Of a stretch of 64,000 nucleotides of DNA, positions 7,955-16,376 are shown piece after piece. Every line of letters begins with the position of its first letter. The first letter of the stretch is position 1. Made by a program: the position numbers and the translations under genes. The stretch comes from an uncultured Erythrobacter sp. (GTDB lineage: Bacteria > Pseudomonadota > Alphaproteobacteria > Sphingomonadales > Sphingomonadaceae): assembly GCA_947503155.1 (NCBI GenBank), contig CANNCL010000001.1:806001-870000 (forward strand). Reading direction: 5' to 3'. Below the pieces are notes generated by a model that was not told where the DNA came from, ran no database searches, and saw only the letters and a list, made by a program, of their open reading frames with translations.

Positions 7955-9673
7955 ATGGGATTGCTAGACTACGTATTCATCGTTGGCGGCGGCATGGTGC
8001 TGCTGCTCATCATCTTGATCGCATTGTCGACATTGTACCGGCGCGCTTCGAAGGAAACAGCCTTCGTTCGGACCGGGGTTGGCGGCGAGAAAGTCGTCAT
8101 GAATGGCGGCGCACTGGTGTTGCCGGTGTTTCATGAGACCATGCCGGTCAATATGAACACTTTGGTGTTGGCGGTCATTCGCCGCGATGGAGAGGCGCTG
8201 ATTACGCTCGACCGCTTGCGGATCGACGTGAAGGCAGAATTCTATGTCCGCGTCCGCCCTGACGCCGGTGCAATCGGCATGGCTGCGCAGACTTTGGGTC
8301 AACGCACAATGCAACCTGAGATGCTCAAAGACCTTGTCGAAGGTAAATTTGTCGATGCGCTCCGCTCTGTGGCGGCTGGGATGAGCATGAATGAACTGCA
8401 CGAGCAGCGCGCGGATTTCGTGCAAAAGGTGCAGCAAGTGTCGTCCAACGATCTGGCGATGAACGGGCTAGAACTGGAATCAGTCTCGCTCACCGGGCTC
8501 GACCAAACCAGTATCGAACACTTCAATGCCAACAATGCGTTTGATGCCGAAGGTCTGACCAAGCTGACCGAACAAATCGAAGCGCGCAAGAAACTGCGCA
8601 ACGATATTGAGCAAGACACGCGGGTGCAGATGGAAACGAAGAACCTCGAAGCGGACACGAAGAGCTTCGAAATTGGGCGTGACCAAGAATATGCGCGCCT
8701 GTCGCAAGAGCGCGAAGTCGAGGTGCGCCGTGCGGCTCAGATGGCGGAAATCGCCCGCGAACAGGCGGAACGGACACGCGAAGCGGATGCCGCCAAGATT
8801 GAGGCCAAGCGGCAAGTGGATAGCCAGCAAATTGAGGCTGACCGGACCGTTGAAGAGGCGCGGATTGATCAGGTCCGCTCCCTCGAAATCGCTCGTCAAG
8901 AACAGCAGATCGCGGTTCAGAATAAGAGCCGCGAGGAAAGTCAGGCCAAGGCTGAGGCAGACGGAGCCCGTGCAATGGCGGTCGCAGCTGAGGAACAGGT
9001 TACTACGGCGCGCGAAAGCGAGATCGCAGAACGTCAGAAAAAGATCGAACTGATCGAGGCGGCCAAGCAAGCCGAACGCGAAGCGATTGGCATCAAGGTC
9101 GAAGCCGAAGCTGAGAAGGACGCCGCAACCAACCGAGCCGAGGCTGCGCGGTTGGAAGCCAAGGGTGAGGCCGATGCAGAAGTGCTGCGCGCCGAAGCCG
9201 ACCGTGTGCGCTTCGAAGTCGAAGCAGCCGGTCAGCAAGCGGTGAACGAAGCCGCGAATATCCTGTCGATGGACCAGATCAGCTTGCAGACGAAATTAGC
9301 GCTGCTCGAAGTGCTGCCTGAGGTCATCAAGGAAAGCGCCAAGCCGATGGAAGCGATTGATTCGATCAAAATCGTACAAGTCGATGGGCTTACGCAGAAT
9401 GGCGGCTCAGGCGGTTCTGGCGGCGGTGCCGGCGGTTCTGGTGGCGGCTCGGGAAACCTTGCCAGTGATGCGGTCTCCGCCGCGCTCGCCTACCGCGCAC
9501 AGGCACCCGTGCTTGACGGTCTGATGAAAGAGCTCGGCCTCGACGGATCGTCGCTCGGCACGCTGGTTCAAGCAGCGGCTAAGGATGTGAAGGCAGGGCC
9601 CGAAACTGCGGCGCTACCGCTCGAAAACCCGTTGAGTGAGGAATCGGATCAAGACAGCGTCGATTCCGATTAG
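7955..9673 (+). CDS. yqiK: Flotillin-family protein YqiK
   Basis: 572 aa from the ATG behind TTTGGAGG at 7944-7950. An N-terminal membrane helix (VFIVGGGMVLLLIILIALS) is followed by an SPFH/PHB domain (about residues 35-200), then a long Ala/Glu/Arg coiled coil (about 210-440, with repeats such as EAEAEKDAATNRAEAARLEA). A Gly/Ser linker lies near residues 480-500 and a final helical tail follows. Flotillins scaffold detergent-resistant microdomains and oligomerise through the coiled coil. The Gly/Ser linker before the tail is unusual enough to note. It forms a two-gene unit with yqiJ. Confidence 0.93.
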   Translation: MGLLDYVFIVGGGMVLLLIILIALSTLYRRASKETAFVRTGVGGEKVVMNGGALVLPVFHETMPVNMNTLVLAVIRRDGEALITLDRLRIDVKAEFYVRVRPDAGAIGMAAQTLGQRTMQPEMLKDLVEGKFVDALRSVAAGMSMNELHEQRADFVQKVQQVSSNDLAMNGLELESVSLTGLDQTSIEHFNANNAFDAEGLTKLTEQIEARKKLRNDIEQDTRVQMETKNLEADTKSFEIGRDQEYARLSQEREVEVRRAAQMAEIAREQAERTREADAAKIEAKRQVDSQQIEADRTVEEARIDQVRSLEIARQEQQIAVQNKSREESQAKAEADGARAMAVAAEEQVTTARESEIAERQKKIELIEAAKQAEREAIGIKVEAEAEKDAATNRAEAARLEAKGEADAEVLRAEADRVRFEVEAAGQQAVNEAANILSMDQISLQTKLALLEVLPEVIKESAKPMEAIDSIKIVQVDGLTQNGGSGGSGGGAGGSGGGSGNLASDAVSAALAYRAQAPVLDGLMKELGLDGSSLGTLVQAAAKDVKAGPETAALPLENPLSEESDQDSVDSD

Positions 9674-9723
9674 TACGAAACCGCCGATTAACGCCGCCGC
9701 AAAATACGGCCAAAACACATAAG

Positions 9724-9769
9724 AGGCTCCGGCCGCGCTGCTTACAAGCAATGCGGTTCGGGGCCTTTT
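9724..9769 (+). terminator. Probable terminator between yqiK and galU
   Basis: A long imperfect hairpin (AGGCTCCGG... paired with ...CGGGGCCT, about 16 pairs with one bulge) ends in TTTTC on the plus strand. The minus-strand side has no T run, so it should mainly serve yqiK. It lies between convergent genes. Confidence 0.6.
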
Positions 9770-9787
9770 CGTATCTAAGCGCTGAAA

Positions 9788-10666
9788 CTAGCCGAGCAGC
9801 TTTTGCGCCATCGCGCGCACATCTGCGCCCATATCCTCGCGCTGCAGTGCCAGCGCCAAGGTCGCCTCGACAAAGCCAAGCTTGCTGCCGCAATCATAGC
9901 GATTGCCGTCGAAGGTCACTGCGTGAAACGGCTGGGTACCGATCATCCGGGCCATCGCATCAGTCAGCTGAATTTCCCCGCCTGCACCTTTGCCCTGTGT
10001 TTCCAGCGTGCGCATGACTTCGGGTTGGAGGATATACCGGCCAGAAATAATCTTGTTCGAAGGCGCCTCGGCCCGCGGCGGCTTTTCAACCAACCCTTTG
10101 ACCTCGGTCAACGCCCCGCTCACTGCGCCGGGGTCAATTACGCCGTAACTTGAAACCTCTTCATCGGGCACTTCAAGCACACTGATGAGATTGCCGCCGA
10201 CCTCTTCATACGCCTCAACCATCTGCTTCATACAGCCCGTGCCGCCTGCTTTCCCGACCATCAATTCATCGGGCAGGAAAATCGCGAAAGGTTCGTCCCC
10301 CACGATCGCGCGCGCGCACCATATTGCGTGACCCAACCCCATCGGCACTTGCTGGCGCACGGTGATGATATCGCCTGGCGTGGCGCGCGTTGGGTCAAGC
10401 ACGCTCAAATCCTTGCCGCGCTCGCTCATGGTTTTTTCAAGCTCATAGGCGATGTCGAAATGTTCAACGATGGCCGATTTGCCGCGCCCCGTGACAAAGA
10501 TCATCTGCTCAATCCCGGCCTCGCGCGCCTCATCCACTGCATATTGGATCAGCGGGCGATCGACGATCGGCAGCAATTCTTTGGGAATCGCTTTGGTCGC
10601 GGGCAAGAACCGCGTGCCTAGACCGGCCACTGGAAAGACGGCTTTTTTAATCGGCTTTTGGGACAT
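9788..10666 (-). CDS. galU: UTP--glucose-1-phosphate uridylyltransferase
   Basis: 292 aa, full length. It makes UDP-glucose from UTP and glucose-1-phosphate for envelope and exopolysaccharide sugars. The N-terminal nucleotide-binding signature [19 protein letters not shown] is intact, followed by [14 protein letters not shown] and the acidic catalytic segment FLPDELMVG; the C-terminal part contains [13 protein letters not shown] and [14 protein letters not shown]. It is divergent from murA, with 128 bases between their starts that must hold both promoters. The exopolysaccharide glycosyltransferase at 20589 may use the same sugar pool. Confidence 0.95.
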   Translation of the reverse strand: MSQKPIKKAVFPVAGLGTRFLPATKAIPKELLPIVDRPLIQYAVDEAREAGIEQMIFVTGRGKSAIVEHFDIAYELEKTMSERGKDLSVLDPTRATPGDIITVRQQVPMGLGHAIWCARAIVGDEPFAIFLPDELMVGKAGGTGCMKQMVEAYEEVGGNLISVLEVPDEEVSSYGVIDPGAVSGALTEVKGLVEKPPRAEAPSNKIISGRYILQPEVMRTLETQGKGAGGEIQLTDAMARMIGTQPFHAVTFDGNRYDCGSKLGFVEATLALALQREDMGADVRAMAQKLLG

Positions 10667-10794
10667 TTAAACGGGTCTCTCGAAAAATTTGCGGCACACG
10701 CGCCGCCTTGCAAAAACTTCGTGCCTCGCTCGACATGCAAGGTCAATGTTCGGCGTCAGTTGCACGTCTGGCATGTTTCGCTAAGGCTGCAATT

Positions 10795-12075
10795 ATGGAC
10801 AAATTGATCATTCGTGGCGGCAATCGCCTGTCGGGTACTATTCCCATTTCTGGCGCAAAAAATGCGGCATTAACGCTCATACCTTGCGCGCTCTTGACCG
10901 ATGAGCCGGTGACGCTGCGCAATCTCCCGCGGCTGGCCGACATTGATGGGTTTCAGCACCTGATGAATCAGTTCGGTGTGAACACCGCGATCCAAGGCAC
11001 GCGGCCAGAGGATTTTGGGCGCACGATGCGGCTTGAAGGGACACGGATTACATCAACTGTCGCGCCCTATGATCTTGTGCGGAAAATGCGCGCTTCGATC
11101 CTTGTCCTGGGGCCAATGTTGGCGCGCTCTGGCGAGGCAACTGTGTCGATGCCCGGTGGTTGCGCAATCGGGAACCGCCCGATTGATTTGCACCTAAAGG
11201 CGCTTGAAGCATTCGGCGCCGAAATTGAGCTGACGCAAGGATATGTGAAAGCAATCGCCCCTGATGGCGGTTTGCCGGGCGGCGATTTCGATTTTCCGGT
11301 CGTGTCGGTTGGCGCGACAGAAAACGCTTTGATGGCGGCGGTACTTGCAAATGGAACCTCCCGCTTAACCGGCGCCGCGCGTGAACCCGAAATTGTGGAT
11401 TTGTGCAATCTGCTGACCGCGATGGGGGCGGAGATCGAAGGGATCGGGACATCGGACGTTACCGTTCACGGCGTCAAACGTCTGAACGGGGCCACTTACA
11501 AAGTTATGCCAGACCGGATCGAGGCGGGTTCCTACGCCTGCGCGGCGGCGATCACAGGCGGCGAAGTGCGGCTAGAGGGGGCGAATGCCGCCGATATGAT
11601 TTCGACGCTTTCGGCGCTGCGCAATATTGGCCTGGAAATCAAAGAAGATGCCAAAGGCGTGAATGTGGCGGCCAATGGCCCGCTCAAGCCGGTTGATCTG
11701 ACCACCGCGCCATTCCCCGGCCTTGCCACCGATATGCAGGCCCAGTTGATGAGCCTGTTATGCAAGGCGGAAGGGACCAGCGTCCTTAAGGAAACCATCT
11801 TCGAGAACCGTTTCATGCATGTGCCCGAGCTAACCCGGATGGGCGCCGACATTTCGACGCAGGGGCGCACCGCTGTGGTGAAAGGGCCAGCGCAGCTGAC
11901 CGGCGCCGAGGTTATGGCAACCGATTTGCGCGCTTCCATGAGCCTGATTATCGCGGCGCTTGCTGCGGAGGGTGAGACGCAAGTGCGGCGGATTTATCAC
12001 CTTGATCGCGGCTATGAGCGGCTGGAAGAAAAACTTCAATTGGTCGGCGCGGATATTGAGCGGGTGGACGACTAA
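10795..12075 (+). CDS. murA: UDP-N-acetylglucosamine 1-carboxyvinyltransferase
   Basis: 426 aa from MDKLIIRGG, the canonical N-terminus; 29 further in-frame codons upstream do not resemble the family. It transfers enolpyruvate to UDP-GlcNAc, the first committed step of peptidoglycan synthesis. The fosfomycin-reactive catalytic cysteine is Cys123 in [14 protein letters not shown]. The [13 protein letters not shown] and [17 protein letters not shown] segments and the substrate-binding KNAA motif near the N-terminus are intact. It ends 5 bases from the stop of the convergent ribbon-helix-helix gene, which leaves no room for a terminator. Confidence 0.97.
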   Translation: MDKLIIRGGNRLSGTIPISGAKNAALTLIPCALLTDEPVTLRNLPRLADIDGFQHLMNQFGVNTAIQGTRPEDFGRTMRLEGTRITSTVAPYDLVRKMRASILVLGPMLARSGEATVSMPGGCAIGNRPIDLHLKALEAFGAEIELTQGYVKAIAPDGGLPGGDFDFPVVSVGATENALMAAVLANGTSRLTGAAREPEIVDLCNLLTAMGAEIEGIGTSDVTVHGVKRLNGATYKVMPDRIEAGSYACAAAITGGEVRLEGANAADMISTLSALRNIGLEIKEDAKGVNVAANGPLKPVDLTTAPFPGLATDMQAQLMSLLCKAEGTSVLKETIFENRFMHVPELTRMGADISTQGRTAVVKGPAQLTGAEVMATDLRASMSLIIAALAAEGETQVRRIYHLDRGYERLEEKLQLVGADIERVDD

Positions 12076-12080
12076 GCCTC

Positions 12081-12326
12081 TTACGAAGCATTCGTCACTA
12101 GCCAAATGCGGATTGCGCTGGCGAGGCCGGGCGGCGTTTCGGCTTTTATTCGCTCTGCATCGATTTGACCGACCAAGGCGTTGATTGGCACGTCGGCGCG
12201 CAATGCCGCTTGCTTCAGCATGTCCCAAAATAGCGGTTCTAAGCTGATCGAGGTCTTGTGCCCGGCGATCTGGACAGAGCGTTTCACCGGCGGATGATAG
12301 GGCGGAACATTTTGGGGCACGTTCAC
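12081..12326 (-). CDS. Ribbon-helix-helix domain protein (RHH_4 type)
   Basis: 81 aa. The segment VKRSVQIAGHKTSISLEPLFWDMLKQAALRADVPIN followed by ALVGQIDAER is the typical RHH_4 pattern: one beta-strand that inserts in the DNA groove and two helices. It is probably a small dimeric DNA-binding regulator, but no target can be named. Its ATG overlaps the stop of the preceding DUF2805 gene by 4 bases. It is convergent with murA, 5 bases stop to stop. Confidence 0.8.
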   Translation of the reverse strand: MNVPQNVPPYHPPVKRSVQIAGHKTSISLEPLFWDMLKQAALRADVPINALVGQIDAERIKAETPPGLASAIRIWLVTNAS

Positions 12327-12556
12327 TTATAATGTTCCCGCCGGTCTGAGAAATCCCGCACGCGTTTGCGCCACGCGCGATAGCTGCCCGGTTTAAGCCG
12401 GTCCCGCATCAGCGCCTTCACATCCTTTTCCGCCACGCCAAATTCGCGGTTTATCGTGTCAAAGCTCGTGTGATCGCTCAGCGCCATTTCGATGATCGCG
12501 CTTATCTCTGCCTCAGTCATTTCGCGGTCCAAAGCGTTGTTTCCACCAGCACTCAT
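12323..12556 (-). CDS. DUF2805 / TIGR03643 family small protein
   Basis: 77 aa from the ATG that overlaps the upstream gene's stop (ATGA at 12553-12556). The body EISAIIEMALSDHTSFDTIN, then FGVAEKDVKALMR and KPGSYRAWRKRV, matches the DUF2805 family as I recall it. Its spacing of short helices suggests a helix-turn-helix fold, with a conserved basic tail (WRKRVRDFSDRREHYK). The function is unknown. It is sandwiched by 4-base overlaps on both sides, so it is translated together with the secreted protein upstream and the RHH protein downstream. Confidence 0.75.
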   Translation of the reverse strand: MSAGGNNALDREMTEAEISAIIEMALSDHTSFDTINREFGVAEKDVKALMRDRLKPGSYRAWRKRVRDFSDRREHYK

Positions 12557-13437
12557 AGCGGCGTTTCTTGCATGCTCGCCCAATCGTCATAAGTGAAACG
12601 GGTAACGGTGGACCGCATGCGGCGAAGCTCATCGGTCTGGCTAGGTTTGATCACAAGCTCTTCCACCTCTGATGTCCTTCCCCACACAAGTCCGGCGTCA
12701 TCGACTTCGAATTCGATCCTGATCGTTCCGCTGGTTTCCACTTCGGCTTCCGCAATAAGCGCATCCTCAAAGGCCAACGTCTCGCCGTTCATTTCTGCCA
12801 CTGCCACCGCCACTTCTGCGCCTTTGCGCCGCGCCCAATCACTATCCAACTCCGCTTCGGCAATAAACAGCCGGCGGTTGCCGCGCATCCCAGCTTCGCG
12901 CAAATATGCGGAGATCCCGTAGCCCGGTATATCCAGCAATACCCCTTCCGCGATGGTTCCAGGGCGCATGTCGTTTGCCTCGATCACCTCAATTACAGCT
13001 GCGGGGTCGCAGCGAATTTGCACTGCGGTCCATGTGAAGAGCCAGCGCGAGCAGGCATCACGGGTCCAATCCGCCGATGCGAGCCATTCATCGACGCGCG
13101 CATCAAGCTCTTGTGCGTTGAGGACGCGTTTGTCGCCGTTCGGTCCGATCAGGACCCGCGCGGGATACATCCAGATCGCACTGCCGCGCGCATCTGCGGG
13201 GTCTTGCGGGATCGAATAGTCGATCTCGGTTCCGTCGGCGCTTTGCGCGATAACCCGCTCGGTTAGAGCAGTGCGCCCGCTTGCGCTCCCGCTACTGGAA
13301 CCGGCTTGTATAAAGCTGGTCTCATAGGTTTGGACCAGCACGTAATCGGGTTGGGACGCGGCCGCGGCGGCTGCCGACAATGCAAAGCCAACCGCAAGAC
13401 CGCAGAATTTCATAAGTGAGCGCGTTGCACCTTTCAT
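12553..13437 (-). CDS. Secreted protein of unknown function
   Basis: 294 aa. A signal peptide is clear (KFCGLAVGFALSAAAAAASQ, residues 10-29), so the product is periplasmic or exported. The mature part has no motif I recognise. It has one cysteine pair region (DACSRWLFTWTAVQIRCDP) that could form a disulfide, and a final acidic half rich in beta-prone segments (SGTIRIEFEVDDAGLVWG). It is translationally coupled to the DUF2805 gene downstream and follows the RidA gene by 10 bases, so all four minus-strand genes may form one transcript. Confidence 0.7.
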   Translation of the reverse strand: MKGATRSLMKFCGLAVGFALSAAAAAASQPDYVLVQTYETSFIQAGSSSGSASGRTALTERVIAQSADGTEIDYSIPQDPADARGSAIWMYPARVLIGPNGDKRVLNAQELDARVDEWLASADWTRDACSRWLFTWTAVQIRCDPAAVIEVIEANDMRPGTIAEGVLLDIPGYGISAYLREAGMRGNRRLFIAEAELDSDWARRKGAEVAVAVAEMNGETLAFEDALIAEAEVETSGTIRIEFEVDDAGLVWGRTSEVEELVIKPSQTDELRRMRSTVTRFTYDDWASMQETPL

Positions 13438-13447
13438 AATATCTTGC

Positions 13448-13843
13448 CTACGCCACAGCAGTTGCTTCGATTTCGACCATGATATCGGGATGATACAGCT
13501 CCTTCACGCCTAGGAGGGTACTGACAATTTCCGCACCCGCTTCGCCGTGGATCGGCATCACTTGTTCTGCCACCTCCATAAAGGCAGCAACGTCGGTGAC
13601 GTAGAAATTGAGGCGCACGATATTGGTGGCGTCCATCCCGGCTGAATTCAGCGCATCGAGCAAACATTGCCACGCGGCCTTGTATTGCGCGACGAAATCG
13701 CCGGGATGCATGGGCGCGCCTTCGGCATCTGATGCGGTCTGACCAGAAAGATAGAGCGTGCGCTGTCCGCCAGAAACTTCGACAGCGTGGTTGAGCCCGA
13801 AGCCTTGGAGCCAAGGGGTCGGATTGTGGGTGGTTTTTTTCAT
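13448..13843 (-). CDS. RidA/YjgF/UK114 family protein
   Basis: 131 aa, the family's normal size. Members form trimers and hydrolyse reactive enamine/imine intermediates or take part in related deaminations. The pattern SGGQRTLYLSGQTASD, QYKAAWQCLLDALNSAG, NIVRLNFYVTDVAAF and the C-terminal strand HPDIMVEIEATAVA fit the fold; the active-site arginine expected near residue 105 in archetypal RidA is not obvious, so it may belong to a non-archetypal subgroup. A GGAG ribosome site lies 11 bases before the ATG. It follows phaB after 24 bases. Confidence 0.85.
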   Translation of the reverse strand: MKKTTHNPTPWLQGFGLNHAVEVSGGQRTLYLSGQTASDAEGAPMHPGDFVAQYKAAWQCLLDALNSAGMDATNIVRLNFYVTDVAAFMEVAEQVMPIHGEAGAEIVSTLLGVKELYHPDIMVEIEATAVA

Positions 13844-13867
13844 CCTAGTTTCTCCGTTTCACGCCGA

Positions 13868-14590
13868 TCAATACATGTGTTGACCGCCATTGATACTCAT
13901 CGTGGAACCAGTGACGAACCCGGCATCTTCGCTGCACAGAAAACTAACGCCGCGCGCGATTTCGCTGGCTTGGCCAAGCCGCCCCACCGGAATCCCTGCA
14001 ACGATTTTCTCAAGCACATTGTCGGGCACTGCGGCGACCATATCGGTGTCGATATAGCCCGGCGCGATAGCGTTGACCGTGATGCCCAAACGCGCGCCTT
14101 CTTGAGCGAGCGCCTTGGTGAAACCGTGAATACCGGATTTTGCGGCGGCATAGTTCACTTGGCCATATTGTCCCGCTTGCCCGTTGATAGAGCCAATATT
14201 GACGATCCGCCCCCACTTGCGCTCTCGCATCCCGGGAAAACATGCCTTTGACATGTTGAAGCATCCGCCAAGGTTGATGCGCATCACATCATGCCAATCA
14301 TCATAGGTCATTTTATGCAAAGTACCGTCGCGGGTGATTCCGGCATTGTTGACCACTATGTCAATCGGGCCGATTTCCTGCGCGACACGCTCGCATCCGG
14401 CCAGCGTCGCTTCGTGATCGCCGACATCCCATTTGAAGCATTTGACCCCGATGCTTTCTTCGCAAGCGCGCGCGGCATCATCATTGCCGGCATAATTGGC
14501 GACGACGGTGAAGCCGTCTGACATAAGCTGCTGGCAAATCGCGCGCCCGATCCCGCGCGTTCCTCCGGTGACAATGGCAACACGGCTCAT
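13868..14590 (-). CDS. phaB: Acetoacetyl-CoA reductase
   Basis: 240 aa from the ATG preceded by AGGAGG; a longer frame up to 14647 has no such site. It is an SDR enzyme that reduces acetoacetyl-CoA to (R)-3-hydroxybutyryl-CoA with NADPH for polyhydroxybutyrate synthesis. Visible motifs are the cofactor loop TGGTRGIG, NNAG, the catalytic Ser in NIGSINGQ and YAAAK, and the PhaB-typical QAGQYGQVNYAAAKSGIHGF block. The phaA and phaC genes are not in the window, but a PHB depolymerase gene is at 43207. A separate FabG role is possible but the block just named favours PhaB. Confidence 0.88.
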   Translation of the reverse strand: MSRVAIVTGGTRGIGRAICQQLMSDGFTVVANYAGNDDAARACEESIGVKCFKWDVGDHEATLAGCERVAQEIGPIDIVVNNAGITRDGTLHKMTYDDWHDVMRINLGGCFNMSKACFPGMRERKWGRIVNIGSINGQAGQYGQVNYAAAKSGIHGFTKALAQEGARLGITVNAIAPGYIDTDMVAAVPDNVLEKIVAGIPVGRLGQASEIARGVSFLCSEDAGFVTGSTMSINGGQHMY

Positions 14591-14627
14591 GCTCAATCCT
14601 CCTATTAGCTGAAAGATGAAGCGTAGG

Positions 14628-14648
14628 CTTGCCGTAACGTCAGGCAAG
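14628..14648. promoter_or_regulatory. Inverted repeat upstream of phaB, possible operator
   Basis: CTTGCC and GGCAAG arms are separated by nine bases, centred about 48 bases upstream of the phaB start. The position suits an operator or part of a promoter, and no specific regulator can be named. It abuts the terminator of the upstream gene. Confidence 0.35.
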
Positions 14649-14671
14649 AAAAAACCCCGACAAAGCGGGGT
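14648..14671 (-). terminator. Terminator after the secreted protein gene (minus strand)
   Basis: The stem ACCCCG / CGGGGT has a six-base loop and is followed on the minus strand by a run of T residues (the A run at 14649-14654). It separates the gene at 14702-15532 from phaB. Confidence 0.8.
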
Positions 14672-14701
14672 CTTTCGGTAAATGTCACCGGCGAGAACCG
14701 A

Positions 14702-15532
14702 TTAGAAGCGGATCTGCGTCCCGACATAAACCGCTTGGCTGTCCTGAACCGAATTGGTCACCGGATCCAGGCGATCGCGTTCTTGCGACAGGCGCACACC
14801 GGCGGTCACATCAAGATTGGGCGAAAGGCGGAAGCTGCCGCCGACATCGACCGTTTGTGAGCTCAGTGCGTCAAGTGTGTTGGGCGAGCGTCCTGTCACT
14901 GTTTCGCCCTCTAGCTCAATCCGCGTTTGGAGGCGGCTAGGCTCATCCTGACGGGTGGGTTGCGCAGGTTCAAATTCGGACAGATCGGGCATGTTCGGGT
15001 TCGCCATCCGAGTGGCAGCGGCCAAATTGCGTGTTCCAGCGTCGCGAACGGCATCTGGAAGCGAAACGGCGGATGGATTGGATGGTACAGGCTGTGTGCG
15101 CGCGAAACTTTGATAACCGCGCGCCGTGCCAAGGTTAAACCGGCTTGCTTGAAGGCCTGCAATACCAGATCCGGTTCCCGGCTTGGTCTGAGCCGCAGAT
15201 CGTATGGAAATCGCTTGCGCGGTTTGATCGTCGATACGAACCGCGACGGTCACGGTCCGATCGCTGCTAACGGTGCTCGCACCGGCTGGTGTGAAGCGAA
15301 TGCCGCGTTCGCGCGCTTTATCAGCGACGCGGGCGGCCAATTCAGGATCTACAGATGCCGGAGTGAACAGATCGAATGTCGAATCGATAGTCGAATCGTC
15401 GCCACCCAAACCAACGACCGCCAAACCAGCAGATGGCAATGCCAGCACCAATGCCGCAAGCGCACCAAACAGCGGCAGCTTAAGCTGCTTTCCCGCTGTT
15501 TTTGTACGCATTTGTGTCATTTCATGCCCCAT
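14702..15532 (-). CDS. Secreted protein of unknown function with outer-membrane-like C-terminus
   Basis: 276 aa; in-frame ATG codons at 5 and 8 codons inside are also possible starts because no strong ribosome site decides. A signal peptide spans about residues 16-40 (LKLPLFGALAALVLALPSAGLA). The mature part has an acidic segment, a beta-rich stretch (SDRTVTVAVRIDDQ), a Pro/Ser-rich middle and a C-terminal pair of amphipathic strands that end in a phenylalanine (DVTAGVRLSQERDRLD, AVYVGTQIRF). That ending resembles outer-membrane beta-signals, but two or three strands are too few for a barrel unless it oligomerises. The family is not recognised. Confidence 0.65.
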   Translation of the reverse strand: MGHEMTQMRTKTAGKQLKLPLFGALAALVLALPSAGLAVVGLGGDDSTIDSTFDLFTPASVDPELAARVADKARERGIRFTPAGASTVSSDRTVTVAVRIDDQTAQAISIRSAAQTKPGTGSGIAGLQASRFNLGTARGYQSFARTQPVPSNPSAVSLPDAVRDAGTRNLAAATRMANPNMPDLSEFEPAQPTRQDEPSRLQTRIELEGETVTGRSPNTLDALSSQTVDVGGSFRLSPNLDVTAGVRLSQERDRLDPVTNSVQDSQAVYVGTQIRF

Positions 15533-15880
15533 CCGGTCACTGAAGATAATTCTAAGCCCTAATGAAGCATGGTGCTCCTGAACCTACGATGATTACCGTC
15601 ACGGCCGATCTATTGAGGTTTAGTGATAAGTCTGTGAAGCCGTTCTACGCAATCGTTTCTACCTCCATACAGGACCTTATCGAGTCACCTGTTGCGCTCA
15701 GCACACAGATTCCCGGCGTCCCAAGCCCCTCAGATCGCAGCTATTAAGCGGGCGTACAGACGACTCTGTGCTAGAAAAGTCGGAAGATTCCGCCGGTATT
15801 CCCCCGCTTTGGGGCAATTTGGGCGTTTCAACAGCCTTGCCGCACCGGGCAAGCCCGGTATAGAGCGACAGGATACATAA
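15533..15880. other. 348-base divergent intergenic region
   Basis: This is the only gap over 300 bases. It lies between divergent genes and must hold promoters for both. A short palindrome CCGGGCAAGCCCGG (15845-15858) sits 22 bases upstream of the DUF3576 start. A 61-codon open frame at 15562-15747 has no ribosome site or recognisable product. Nothing else was identified. Confidence 0.5.
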
Positions 15881-16351
15881 GTGAGGGATTTTACCGCCGT
15901 GACACGCGCCACCAATGCATTTTTGAAATCGACACGACTCGCTGGCCTTGCGGCAGCGATTGGTATGCTGGCGGCCTGCGGCGGCAACGAACGGCCCACC
16001 AGCCAGCTTCAGGCTTCACAGGTCAATGCGATCGGCGTGAATGCCTATCTGTGGCGCGGCGCTCTGGACACGCTGAGCTTTGCGCCGCTTTTGTCGGCAG
16101 ATAGCAATGGCGGCGTCATCGTGACCGATTGGTATGCGAACCCCAGCAACCCGAATGAACGGGTGAAGGTCACTGTGACAATCCTCGATCAAGATTTGCG
16201 CGCCGATGCTCTGCGCGTCGCAGCGTCTCGCCAAGTTGCCCAAGGTGGCGGCTGGGTTGATGCGCCGGTTCAGGCGGCAACTGTGCAAAAACTTGAGGAC
16301 ATTATCCTCACAAAGGCGCGCGATTTGCGCCGTCAGGCAGTGACAGGCTGA
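15881..16351 (+). CDS. DUF3576 lipoprotein
   Basis: 156 aa starting at GTG. A lipobox-type signal ([14 protein letters not shown], cysteine near residue 33) marks a lipoprotein. The body matches DUF3576: [52 protein letters not shown] and the closing [16 protein letters not shown]. Family members are conserved in alphaproteobacteria next to leuS and lptE, which suggests a role in outer-membrane assembly; the role itself is unproven. leuS follows after 25 bases. Confidence 0.88.
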   Translation: MRDFTAVTRATNAFLKSTRLAGLAAAIGMLAACGGNERPTSQLQASQVNAIGVNAYLWRGALDTLSFAPLLSADSNGGVIVTDWYANPSNPNERVKVTVTILDQDLRADALRVAASRQVAQGGGWVDAPVQAATVQKLEDIILTKARDLRRQAVTG

Positions 16352-16376
16352 GCGCTTTAGTTCTAGCGCATCTGTC

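Noticed and set aside
8480-9238. 252-codon minus-strand open frame inside yqiK
   Set aside because: It is antisense to the coiled-coil region, whose repetitive codons keep the opposite frame open; no family resemblance.
15562-15747. 61-codon open frame in the divergent gap before the DUF3576 gene
   Set aside because: It has no ribosome site, no recognisable motif and lies in a region that must hold two promoters.
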